A stretch of 37,757 nt of DNA from Candidatus Anoxychlamydiales bacterium (GCA_011065175.1 JAAKFE010000008.1:1-37757); one strand, 5' to 3'. Shown: positions 26,241 through 34,687, counted from the first letter of the stretch. Notes: a model not told the origin generated them from the sequence alone. Translations and numbers: made by a program.

Positions 26241-26625
26241 GAGAAAACTAATTTGTTTTTTAATATTAAATGCTATGTTAGCGACTAAATTAATAGCTTT
26301 GCCTAATACAATAACATCCGAAAATAATTATAATCTACAAAATCCAAAAAATGAAAAACTTTACATATCACATGAAAATTTATCTTTTAGAGATGATGGA
26401 ATTTTTTTATATTTGGATCATTCTGTTATTCCGCTAAACAATATTTATTGTGATGAGCAAGGCTATTACCTAAAAAAATTATCTAAAAATATAAAAAACA
26501 AAGCAGGAGATGAAGAAATCTGGCAATGTAATAACTGCAAAACAATATTTTTTCCAGCTATTTATAATAGTTATAAATGCCCATCCTGCGGTTCTCGTGA
26601 TGCAAAACCTATACATTATTCTTAA
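26239..26625 (+). CDS. Secreted or membrane-attached zinc-ribbon protein
   Basis: A 128-residue protein. It starts with a signal peptide-like stretch (MRKLICFLILNAMLATKLIA, residues 1-20). A mostly polar middle follows, then a C-terminal zinc ribbon with CNNC and, 18-20 residues later, CPSC (residues about 96-121). A longer frame opens at 26107 but lies wholly inside the opposite gene; the ATG at 26239 has GGAG 9 bp upstream. A zinc ribbon on an exported protein is uncommon. Function unknown. Directly after its TAA, in the same frame, begins the duplicated fragment of sctQ. Confidence 0.65.
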   Translation: MRKLICFLILNAMLATKLIALPNTITSENNYNLQNPKNEKLYISHENLSFRDDGIFLYLDHSVIPLNNIYCDEQGYYLKKLSKNIKNKAGDEEIWQCNNCKTIFFPAIYNSYKCPSCGSRDAKPIHYS

Positions 26626-26757
26626 ACTTCTGAAATTGAAAATTTGCCAATTACAATAATAGTTGAAGCTGCAAGATTTAAAATAACTTTAGATAAGTTA
26701 ATGAGTATGCTACCTGAAAATTTTTTAGATTTAAAAATACATCCTGAAAAAGCTGTA
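26626..26757 (+). pseudogene. Duplicated fragment of sctQ (second SpoA domain)
   Basis: This stretch translates as TSEIENLPITIIVEAARF and onward to HPEKAV, then TGA at 26758-26760. It matches SctQ residues 318-361 at almost every position. The copy starts right after the stop of the zinc-ribbon gene and in its frame, but has no start codon or ribosome site of its own. Several differences change residues (for example Gly to Ala, Gly to Glu), so it is drifting. The rest of 26626-26964 holds only A/T-rich DNA with the palindrome listed separately. Confidence 0.85.
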
Positions 26758-26806
26758 TGATGAAATTTTAGTTTTTCATCTGTAAAATTCTTTATTTTTT
26801 AAACCC

Positions 26807-26879
26807 TAATAATTTAAATTATTACCTATCAATGAATTACGAAATGCACTCTAAAAAAGACAAACTAATAATTTAAATT
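26807..26879. repeat. 18-bp perfect palindrome and direct repeat before the kinase gene
   Basis: TAATAATTTAAATTATTA (26807-26824) is its own complement. Its left part with the preceding C, CTAATAATTTAAATT, occurs again at 26865-26879. It could be an operator for the kinase gene that starts at 26965, or chance in very A/T-rich DNA. Confidence 0.4.
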
Positions 26880-26964
26880 TTTTAAATTTTAAAAGGTTAA
26901 TGGTAAAAAATAATTAAAATGAGTAATATCAAAATAGCAAAGCTAAAAAACCATGTTGTAAATT

Positions 26965-28539
26965 ATGGAAAACCAAGAAATAAAAGATCAGCCAACCCTT
27001 CCAACGTTGACAAAATTTGAAACTCCCATGCTTCCTAAAAAAATTGGCCCTTATAAAATTGAGTCTCTTTTAAAAAAAGGTGGAATGAGTTTTTTATATT
27101 TAGGAGTTGATCCTAAAAATGCCTCGCCTATTGTTATAAAAGTTTTATCACCTAGATTTATAAAAAGTGAAGAGGTTACAAAAAGATTTTTAAAAGAAGC
27201 TGAAATCATCAGGATCTCTAATCATCCAAATATCATCAAATTATATGGACAAGGCGAGTGGGATCATGGCCTTTACATTGCTATGGAGTTTGTGCAAGGA
27301 ATATCATTAAAACAGTTTTTATTAGAAAAGTCACTCTCCGTTCATAAAGCTCTAGAGATAATCCTGCAAGTTGGTTATGCCCTATGTCATTTACATACAC
27401 ATGGGATTATCCACAGAGATTTGAAACCTGAAAATATTTTAATTACAGAAAATGGTCAAATAAAAGTTATAGATTTTGGAATAGCAGCATTAATAAATGA
27501 AGAAAAAGAAGAGGCCTCTACAAAAAAAAGCTTTATGGGAACACCTGTTTATATGAGCCCAGAGCAAAAAAAAGACCCTAAAAAAGTAACTTTTTCATCA
27601 GATATTTACTCTCTTGCGGTAATCACATATGAACTCCTATTAGGAAAGCTCTCTTTTGGAGTACTTCATCTATCTTTAATACCTAAAAAATTAAGACAGA
27701 TATTAGTAAAAGCCTTGCAAGAAGATCCGAACCAAAGATACCGAGATATAGTAGATTTTATAACGGATTTATCTGAGTATTTAAAATCTTACACTGAATT
27801 AGAAGATACAAAAAACAAAGAAAATTATGATGAACTCTACACATCATTAATAAACACTGATAGATTATTTTTAACAAAAGATATGCCAACTTGGAAACAT
27901 TTAGAGATTGCAGCTGAATATGACACTACAATTTCTTCTTTTGGACTCTACATTGATTTTTTTCAGCTATCTGAAAATATTTTTGCTTGTATTTTAGCTA
28001 AAAGCGAAAAAAAAGATTTAGAATCTTATATCCACACCTCAATTTTCAGAGGCTATGTAAAAATGGCAATTAGCGAAGCTAAAGAAAAAAAAGAATTCTC
28101 ACCATCGAATATTTTAAAAAATATTAATATGGCTATTTCAGAGGATTTAATGAATCAAAAGTTTTTTGTGAATCTCGTCGTAATGAACCTTGATAAAGAT
28201 CAAATTTTTTATTCAAATAGTTTTGATAGCGATGCTTATTTTGTAGACAACACTAGTCAAAAGTGTACAAATATAGCCATTAACAACCAAATTCTCACAA
28301 AAGATATCGGCATATCTTTTATTGAAACCACCTTAAATTTTAAAATTGGCGATGAAATCATTTTGCTTACAAAAAAAATCAACGAAGAAAAACAAAGTTT
28401 AATAAAAAAGATGATAATTGATAATATGTTATTTTCTTCTCATAATCAGGCAGAAAAAATAATTACGGGATTTAAAAATTTTATTATAAAAAAAGAAAAT
28501 GATACTTTTGCTAGCATTTGCATACAAAGAAAAGCTTAA
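26965..28539 (+). CDS. T3SS-linked Ser/Thr protein kinase (Pkn5-type) with PP2C/SpoIIE-like tail
   Basis: A 524-residue protein. Residues 28-275 form a Hanks-type kinase domain with a glycine loop (KKGGMSF, 37-43), ATP-binding Lys59 (VIK), helix-C Glu80, HRDLKPEN (150-157), DFG (170-172) and SPE (198-200), so all key catalytic residues are present. Residues about 313-500 resemble a SpoIIE/RsbU PP2C phosphatase (strand-helix order, a SPSNILKNINMAI helix, then IGDEIILLT). However, the metal-binding acids are largely gone: GD becomes AK, and DG becomes KK after LLT. No membrane span is seen. It lies between sctQ and sctC as CT673 (pkn5) does, so SctD is a plausible substrate. The start has no clear ribosome site. 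Confidence 0.88.
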   Translation: MENQEIKDQPTLPTLTKFETPMLPKKIGPYKIESLLKKGGMSFLYLGVDPKNASPIVIKVLSPRFIKSEEVTKRFLKEAEIIRISNHPNIIKLYGQGEWDHGLYIAMEFVQGISLKQFLLEKSLSVHKALEIILQVGYALCHLHTHGIIHRDLKPENILITENGQIKVIDFGIAALINEEKEEASTKKSFMGTPVYMSPEQKKDPKKVTFSSDIYSLAVITYELLLGKLSFGVLHLSLIPKKLRQILVKALQEDPNQRYRDIVDFITDLSEYLKSYTELEDTKNKENYDELYTSLINTDRLFLTKDMPTWKHLEIAAEYDTTISSFGLYIDFFQLSENIFACILAKSEKKDLESYIHTSIFRGYVKMAISEAKEKKEFSPSNILKNINMAISEDLMNQKFFVNLVVMNLDKDQIFYSNSFDSDAYFVDNTSQKCTNIAINNQILTKDIGISFIETTLNFKIGDEIILLTKKINEEKQSLIKKMIIDNMLFSSHNQAEKIITGFKNFIIKKENDTFASICIQRKA

Positions 28540-28748
28540 AAAATGCTTTGAGCGGCTATTCTAAACCAGTTTTTAATTGATAAAAGAAAAAAAAGAAAAA
28601 AAAGCATTTAAGAAAAACAATAATATAAAAAAAATCAATGAAGATTTTCATATGAAAAGTTTGCAAATATTTGGGTTTCTGGTTTACGATTCTATATAGA
28701 GGGGATAATAAAAGTATGCTCTTATACTTTGCTAAAAAAAAAATCGGC

Positions 28749-31700
28749 ATGAAAAAAACAAACTTTTTTAATAAAAAACTCATTTTTTTATTTTTGATAT
28801 TTTTTGTATCTTCTTTTGCTGAAGATACAAAAGCAGAAAAAAAACAAGCATCATTAAAAGCAAATGAATTTACAATCAACTATGAAAATGTTTCTATAAT
28901 TGAATATATTCAATTTGTCTCAAAGGTCTGCAATGTAAATTTTATATATAATGCACAAGATTTAAATTTTACAATTTCCATAGCATCTAAAGAGCCGATA
29001 ACAAAACAAAGTGTAATGTCTTCTTTAATGCAAGTTTTAAGAGCTAATGCTCTTTTTTTAGTTGAAGATGGATCAAATATAATAATTTCTAGATCTGAAG
29101 ATATAATAGAGATGGCTCCTATTGTAGAAAAAGGAACTAAAGATATAAAAAATCCAATAATAACAAGGATTTTTTCTATAAATAATGTTTCACCAGAAGC
29201 TGTTTTTACGATTATCAAAGCTATGGTTTCCACAACGGCTCTAATCGAGCTTGTAACACCAACTCGTCAACTTATCTTAACAGATGTAGTTACAAATGTT
29301 GAAAAAATCACTGACTTGATTGAAAACTTAGATAGAGCTAAAAGCCCACTTGTGATTGAGACTTATACTATAACAGCAAATGCATCTTCAACTCTGATAA
29401 CTTTAGCAAAAGAGATAATGGCTCCAATGGTAGGAGGCAATCCTTATCTTTTAATCCCACAAGATTCAACTAGAAAGATTTTTATAGTATCAACTCCGAA
29501 TCTAGCAACAAAAACTTTGAGTGTTTTAAAAAATTTAGACATCAAGCCTGAACCTGAGATAAAAACACTAGAGAATCAACAGGTCTTTATTTATAAACCA
29601 GTAAATCGAACACAAAAAGATTTAAAAAATGCTTTAGATGGCATCTCTACTAACTTAAAAAAAGATGGAATGCCACATCCAGGTTTGATAGAAGCTATAG
29701 ATAATCTGAAATGGATATCTGAGACTAACTCTTTTGTATTTTCAGCAACAGAAGCAACTATTGGAAAGCTTCAAAAACTTTTGCAAAGCTTAGATACCCC
29801 AATTTCAAAAGAACCTTCATTTTTCTTATATAGTTTAAAATATTTATCAGGAGATAAAATAGAAGAAGATTTAGATGAGTTAGCCTCCAAGTTTAAAGAT
29901 CAAGATGTTAAAGACCAAAATCTAATCGATGTTCTTCAAACTGCCAAATGGATAAAAGAGACAAACTCTATATTACTAACAGGAGACCCGGCGGCCATTG
30001 AAGAAGTTAAAAACATTATTTCTCAATATGATTCGATAAAGCAGACAAAAATCAACTTTTTTATCTATACCCCAAAACATGCGACGCTAAAAGATTTAGA
30101 TATATATTTAACAGATGTTGCAAAGAATTTAAAAAGCTCAGGGCTTGCTGATCCAGAGCTTATCGATGCGATTCATTCAATGAGAGTTGTCTCTTCAATA
30201 AATTCAATAATTTTTACTGGAGCGGATGAAACCTTAGCAAAAGTTAAATCTCTTTTAGGTTCATACGATGTATCGAAAGAAGGAATGTTTAAAGGCACTT
30301 TTTTAATGTTAACGCCAACGCATGTTACTTTAGATGATGTCGAGAATGCATTTAAAGACATCTCATCTCATTTAAAAAGCTCAGGGCTAGCTGATCAGCC
30401 TTTATTAGAAGCAATCGCTTCAATGAGAGCTGTACCTACAACAAATTCAGTAATATTTACTGGAGATGATGATACTCTAAAAAAAATCGATATTCTTTTT
30501 AATTCAATAAACGCTCCGACATCCAAACAAGCAATACAAGAGCTTGGTAAAACTAATTTCTGGGTATATCAAATTCAAAAAGCAACCCCTACTCAAATAA
30601 CAACGTCAATAAAATCTATAACAGCAGATTTATCAAATTTAGATTCATCTGATAAAAACTTTATAAAAGCTTTAAAGAGCATGAAATATGTAAAAGAAAC
30701 AAACTCTTTAATCTTTGTTGGCACGCCTGATGCTTTAAAAAAGATAGAACCTCTTGTTCAAAAATTCGATATTGCTCCAGAAAAAGGAGCTATACAGTCT
30801 TCTTATTTTGTATATAAACCTGTTTATTTAAAAGGCCCTGAGCTAGAGTGCATTTTATGTGAGTTTGCTGAAAATCTAAAAGTGTCAAATCTTGATAATG
30901 AAGCCCTTTATGAAGCAATAGAATCCATGAAATTTTCAGAACAAACAAACACCTTAGTTTTTACAGGAGAGCCAGAAGCTATAACTGAGATCAAAAGTCT
31001 ACTTAAAAACTTTGATGTTGCAGACCCTAATCATCCATCTACACAAGAAATTTCAGGATTAGAAGATTTAGGATTTCTAGTATACAAGCTTCAGTATCAT
31101 AAAGGCGATGAACTTCAAGGCGCCCTTAAACAGATCGGTCAAGATCTAAAAGCTACAGAAGGCGAGGCTGCAACTAAATTTAAGCTTGTAAAATCAATCG
31201 ATTCTATTCAGTGGATAAAAATTACAAATTCACTTTTATGTACAGGAGATAAAGAGACTCTAGCTAAAATGAAGGAACTAGTAAGCAGTTTAGATGTTCC
31301 TTTAAAACAGGTGTTTATTGAAATTTTAGTTATTCAAACAACTCTAACTAATGTTTTAACTTTTGGTCTTGATTGGGGATCTAAATTTCAATATAAAGAC
31401 CAGGCTGTTTTAGGAGTAAATAATTTTCAACAGTCTAGCCCGTTAAGCTCTGCATTCAATAAAATTACAAATGCTGTTACCCCAACAGGTACAGACTTAT
31501 CTTTGGGAGATGGTTTTAATTTAGGAGTTATAGGAGATATATTATTTCATAAAGGAAAATCCTTTTTATCCTTAGCATCACTTTTATCAGCTCTGCAAAA
31601 AGATACTGAAACTTCAATTGTTTTAACTCCTAAAATTATCGCTCAAGATGGAAAAACTGCCACAATTTTTAGTGGGCAAAATATTCCATATACCGGATCT

Positions 31701-32231
31701 GTTATTCAAAACCAAGGAGCCAATACTTCAACTTCAACGAACTTAGAATATCGAGATGTAGGAACTAGTCTATCTATTACTCCAATACTTGGAAATAGCG
31801 ATTCTATTTCATTAAGTATCACACTTGAGACATCAGCAACTCCAGACACAGCAAACAATACAGTTCAATTAGGAAATATAACAGGAATTACAACTACAAA
31901 AACTAATATGACAACATCTGTTCAACTCGCTAATAAAAACTTTTTAGTCTTAAGTGGCATGGTAACAGACACCAAAAATAGAGCAAAAACTGGAATTCCA
32001 TGTCTAGGTGGCATTCCTATAATTGGCGCTGCTTTTTCTAAAGATGATGATCAAAATTCAAGAAATAATATTGTTATATTTATTCGGCCGCATATAATAA
32101 ACTCTTTTAAAGATATGCAAAATGTTACAAATAACCAAGAAGATTACTTTAGAGAGCAAGCAGGAACACCTACCCTTGAAAGAGCTTTTGATGAATCTAC
32201 AGAGCTACTTAAATCCTATGAAAACGATTAA
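28749..32231 (+). CDS. sctC: T3SS outer-membrane secretin SctC (CdsC) with tandem periplasmic repeats
   Basis: An 1160-residue secretin. It has a signal peptide (MKKTNFFNKKLIFLFLIFFV, cut near SSFA-ED), an N0 domain (about 30-110) and two N-type domains (about 115-270). Then come about seven tandem ~80-residue repeats (about 276-855), and finally the outer-membrane barrel domain with the VFIEILVIQT and VLSGMVTD motifs. Each repeat has an F-x-Y opening, a helix, then TNS-[IVFL]-x-F-[TS]-G and a helix ending in a D. The repeats should stack as extra periplasmic rings. An alternative start at 28716 has AGGGG 11 bp upstream but gives a long n-region. The 3' end overlaps the lipoprotein gene by 14 bp. 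Confidence 0.93.
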   Translation: MKKTNFFNKKLIFLFLIFFVSSFAEDTKAEKKQASLKANEFTINYENVSIIEYIQFVSKVCNVNFIYNAQDLNFTISIASKEPITKQSVMSSLMQVLRANALFLVEDGSNIIISRSEDIIEMAPIVEKGTKDIKNPIITRIFSINNVSPEAVFTIIKAMVSTTALIELVTPTRQLILTDVVTNVEKITDLIENLDRAKSPLVIETYTITANASSTLITLAKEIMAPMVGGNPYLLIPQDSTRKIFIVSTPNLATKTLSVLKNLDIKPEPEIKTLENQQVFIYKPVNRTQKDLKNALDGISTNLKKDGMPHPGLIEAIDNLKWISETNSFVFSATEATIGKLQKLLQSLDTPISKEPSFFLYSLKYLSGDKIEEDLDELASKFKDQDVKDQNLIDVLQTAKWIKETNSILLTGDPAAIEEVKNIISQYDSIKQTKINFFIYTPKHATLKDLDIYLTDVAKNLKSSGLADPELIDAIHSMRVVSSINSIIFTGADETLAKVKSLLGSYDVSKEGMFKGTFLMLTPTHVTLDDVENAFKDISSHLKSSGLADQPLLEAIASMRAVPTTNSVIFTGDDDTLKKIDILFNSINAPTSKQAIQELGKTNFWVYQIQKATPTQITTSIKSITADLSNLDSSDKNFIKALKSMKYVKETNSLIFVGTPDALKKIEPLVQKFDIAPEKGAIQSSYFVYKPVYLKGPELECILCEFAENLKVSNLDNEALYEAIESMKFSEQTNTLVFTGEPEAITEIKSLLKNFDVADPNHPSTQEISGLEDLGFLVYKLQYHKGDELQGALKQIGQDLKATEGEAATKFKLVKSIDSIQWIKITNSLLCTGDKETLAKMKELVSSLDVPLKQVFIEILVIQTTLTNVLTFGLDWGSKFQYKDQAVLGVNNFQQSSPLSSAFNKITNAVTPTGTDLSLGDGFNLGVIGDILFHKGKSFLSLASLLSALQKDTETSIVLTPKIIAQDGKTATIFSGQNIPYTGSVIQNQGANTSTSTNLEYRDVGTSLSITPILGNSDSISLSITLETSATPDTANNTVQLGNITGITTTKTNMTTSVQLANKNFLVLSGMVTDTKNRAKTGIPCLGGIPIIGAAFSKDDDQNSRNNIVIFIRPHIINSFKDMQNVTNNQEDYFREQAGTPTLERAFDESTELLKSYEND
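29575..31310 (+). repeat. Seven tandem ~240-bp units encoding secretin N-domain repeats
   Basis: Units begin near 29578, 29814, 30047, 30291, 30550, 30798 and 31064. Most are diverged, but units 3 and 4 still share nearly identical DNA (about 25 of 26 bases around TTTAAAAAGCTCAGGGCT at 30127 and 30370), pointing to a later duplication. Confidence 0.8.
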
Positions 32232-33162
32232 AAATCTTTTTTTAGTTTTATTATTATCATTTGTTTGTAGCTGCTATAGGGTTGAAGAAAAGCTAGAACC
32301 AAAGATCAGCTACACGCTCAAAGAGAGTCATGTAAAAAGCTTAAAAAACCCATTTAAACAACTCACATTAGAAGAAAGGTCTCAAGATTGGGGAAAAGAA
32401 TTTATAATAGCAAAAAAATTTGCTAAAGAATTAGATCTCTATAGAGCAATTACAAATTTTAGAAGATCAGAAATTTTACTTCCTGAAGAAGATCTTTATA
32501 GGCAGCAAGAGATCGAATACAACATAACACTTAGCTATTATCTTGGTCAAAAATTTGAAAATGTCATTGAATATTTTGAGAAAAGCTCACTTTGCTATGT
32601 TGATAAATCCTTTGAAGCTTTCAAAGATCTACTTATCATTTTATATGAAAGTTATAGAGAAACTGAAAATGAAGAGAAAACCCAAAAGATTTTAGAACTT
32701 TTAAAAGATAACTATCCTGAAACGGAAAAAAAAATTCTACTCTCAACGGCTCTAATAGAAGCTGATGTAGAAATTTTGAAAGAAAATTATCCCAAAAATA
32801 AAAATATTCAAAGTATGATTGTCTCTTATAAAAAAGAAAAAAAATCTGTAAAAACAGCTCAGCTTTTAAACACTTTTATACCAGGATCTGGATATTTATA
32901 TATCGGTCAAAAAAAATCAGCTGCCACCGCTTTTTTATTAAATGGTTTATTTATTTATGCAACCTATGAATTTTTTCATAGAGGATGGACAGCAGCTGGG
33001 ACTATCACAGCTAGTTTTGAAGCTGGTTGGTATTTTGGAGGGATCTATGGAGCTGGAGAAGAAGCTAATTTTTATAACGAAAGAATCTATGAATCTAAAG
33101 CAACTCCCTTATTAAATAGAGACAGGCTCTTTCCAATTTTTTTAATAAAATATGGTTTTTAA
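32218..33162 (+). CDS. Lipoprotein with TPR-like helices and DUF5683/TM2-like C-terminus
   Basis: A 314-residue protein. The ATG at 32218 overlaps the end of sctC and gives a clear export signal (MKTIKNLFLVLLLSFVCSCY) with a possible lipobox before Cys19; the longer frame from 32122 would bury this signal. Residues about 60-230 are helical, TPR-like repeats (AKELDLYRAITNFRRSEILL, NITLSYYLGQKFENVIEYFE). The C-terminal part has the motif IPGSGYLYIGQKKSA and two short apolar helices, as in DUF5683/TM2-like proteins. Together with the YidD-like gene it follows the secretin in one transcript. A role in outer-membrane assembly or secretin piloting is speculation. Confidence 0.75.
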   Translation: MKTIKNLFLVLLLSFVCSCYRVEEKLEPKISYTLKESHVKSLKNPFKQLTLEERSQDWGKEFIIAKKFAKELDLYRAITNFRRSEILLPEEDLYRQQEIEYNITLSYYLGQKFENVIEYFEKSSLCYVDKSFEAFKDLLIILYESYRETENEEKTQKILELLKDNYPETEKKILLSTALIEADVEILKENYPKNKNIQSMIVSYKKEKKSVKTAQLLNTFIPGSGYLYIGQKKSAATAFLLNGLFIYATYEFFHRGWTAAGTITASFEAGWYFGGIYGAGEEANFYNERIYESKATPLLNRDRLFPIFLIKYGF

Positions 33163-33163
33163 A

Positions 33164-33577
33164 ATGAAAAGGCTAGCTTTTTTACTCATTTTAACTCCTC
33201 TATTTGTATTCTCTCAAGCTGGATATTTTGAACCTTGGGGCAAGGATTCAGATTTAAAACACCAAAGTTTAAAAATTGAAAATAATAAAAAAAATCAAAA
33301 AAAAACAATTTTCTCAAAAGCTGCTAATAAAGTTATAGTTTTCCATCAAAAGGTAATCTCCCCTGTTTGTGGATCTAGATCTAATTTTCGACCAACTTCT
33401 TCTAGATATATGCAGCTTGCAATTGAAAGATACGGCTTTCTAAAGGGTTTTGCGATGGGTTGCGATAGACTAATTAGAGAAAACTCTGATCCTTGGGTTT
33501 ATAGAAAAATTCTAATAGATAATACTGAATATAAATTCGATCCAGCATTTAATAAAAAATATATTACTTTGAAATAA
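33164..33577 (+). CDS. YidD-family protein with signal peptide
   Basis: A 137-residue protein whose second half matches the YidD (DUF37) family: VIVFHQKVISPVCGSRSNFR, PTSSRYMQLAIERYGFLKG. The usual motif CRFxPTCS reads SNFRPTSS here, so both conserved cysteines are lost. Unlike ordinary YidD (about 70-85 residues, cytoplasmic membrane-attached), it starts with a signal peptide (MKRLAFLLILTPLFVFSQA) and a 40-residue linker, placing the domain in the periplasm. The ATG at 33164 is preferred to 33152 because it gives the cleaner signal and follows the upstream stop. Classical YidD assists membrane protein insertion with YidC; the role of this exported form is unknown. Confidence 0.8.
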   Translation: MKRLAFLLILTPLFVFSQAGYFEPWGKDSDLKHQSLKIENNKKNQKKTIFSKAANKVIVFHQKVISPVCGSRSNFRPTSSRYMQLAIERYGFLKGFAMGCDRLIRENSDPWVYRKILIDNTEYKFDPAFNKKYITLK

Positions 33578-33582
33578 TATGA

Positions 33583-34635
33583 TTAAACTTTTTTTGGAAA
33601 AAATGCACAAGTAATATCTTGCCTTCTCTTTCCTAAAAAGCTCAGTTTAGGCTCAGCTCCCCTAAACTTAAGTCTCATATCATGTACATCATCTTTTGGC
33701 GCTAATACTTCTAAATTGGTTAAAAGAGCTATTTTTCTTGCTAATCCTCTTGCTGTTTGACAAGAACATAAAACAATAATTGCTGATGAGGAAAGTCTAT
33801 TAAAATTAATAACTTCTACATTTCTATCTGTTAGACTAAAATTATTTGAAAATTGCATTGCATTTGGTTGACCATGACCAAAAAAAGTAACCCAATCATA
33901 TTTTCTTTTTTCAAAATGCTCATTTATATCCGAAATAGAGACCGCATGAGCGACAGATACATTAAAATGTTTATATAAAGCAGCTATATACCAAAACATT
34001 TTTGAAAAAAATCTATTACGATCTTTTAATGGGAAAACAATAAGAGCATTTTTTTTATGAATTGAAAACCTAGTTAAATAATCTCTAAAATAGGGTTCTA
34101 TAACTCTTTTCCAAAATAAAATATTTGTAATTTCTTCAGATTTGTTAAAAATGCTAAATGCACAGGCGCCAAATTTATTATAAATATAAATATGTGCTCC
34201 ATTTTCTAATAAATATTTGACCATTACCAAATTTTCACAAATAACAGCTTCCATTAAAGCTGTATTTCCACGCTTATTTTGTACATTTAAATCCGCGCCT
34301 ATATTTATCAAATATTTTACAATATCGAGATAACCATACATAACGCTTAAGATTAGTGCTGTGTTACCTCCTGGATTTTGAATATTAAGCAAAAAGTTGT
34401 TTGAATTTTCAATAAAAAATCTCACTCTATCAAATTTATTTTCTTCAATGCACTTGAAAAACAGACTTGTTACAATGCTTAAATCTAATTGTTGTTGAAA
34501 ATAACATCTATGCTCTTCATGTCCTTGTAAAATGGCTCCATTATCAATGGCTCCATGATAATAGAAGTTTTCTACATTTTCTTTAAAACCTCCAAATTGA
34601 GATATCTCAAAAAATCCCAGAGAAACACTTGACAT
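33583..34635 (-). CDS. Ankyrin-repeat protein with caspase/CHAT-like C-terminal domain, candidate effector
   Basis: A 350-residue protein without a signal peptide or membrane span. Residues about 65-175 hold three ankyrin repeats (GNTALILSVMYGYLDIVKYL, GNTALMEAVICENLVMVKYL and a degenerate third). Residues about 195-350 look like a clan CD cysteine peptidase fold. A strand YDWVTFFGHG gives the His-Gly dyad (His254), and a strand IIVLCSCQTARG gives the Cys in an SCxT setting (Cys292, or Cys290). Ankyrin repeats usually bind host proteins, so an exported protease is plausible. The ribosome site is AGGT. It stands alone, convergent with the YidD-like gene only 5 bp away, behind a promoter with palindromic sites. 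Confidence 0.75.
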   Translation of the reverse strand: MSSVSLGFFEISQFGGFKENVENFYYHGAIDNGAILQGHEEHRCYFQQQLDLSIVTSLFFKCIEENKFDRVRFFIENSNNFLLNIQNPGGNTALILSVMYGYLDIVKYLINIGADLNVQNKRGNTALMEAVICENLVMVKYLLENGAHIYIYNKFGACAFSIFNKSEEITNILFWKRVIEPYFRDYLTRFSIHKKNALIVFPLKDRNRFFSKMFWYIAALYKHFNVSVAHAVSISDINEHFEKRKYDWVTFFGHGQPNAMQFSNNFSLTDRNVEVINFNRLSSSAIIVLCSCQTARGLARKIALLTNLEVLAPKDDVHDMRLKFRGAEPKLSFLGKRRQDITCAFFPKKV

Positions 34636-34687
34636 GCTTTTTTACCTAATTGTTATTTTGTATTATTATTTATAACGAAAATATATT

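Noticed and set aside
28541-28609. AAATGCTTT / AAAGCATTT repeat between kinase and secretin genes
   Set aside because: 9-bp arms separated by about 50 bp in A/T-rich DNA; no further support.
28556-28879. Minus-strand frame across the sctC start
   Set aside because: Mostly complement of the signal peptide and poly-A tracts; no ribosome site and overlaps a certain gene.
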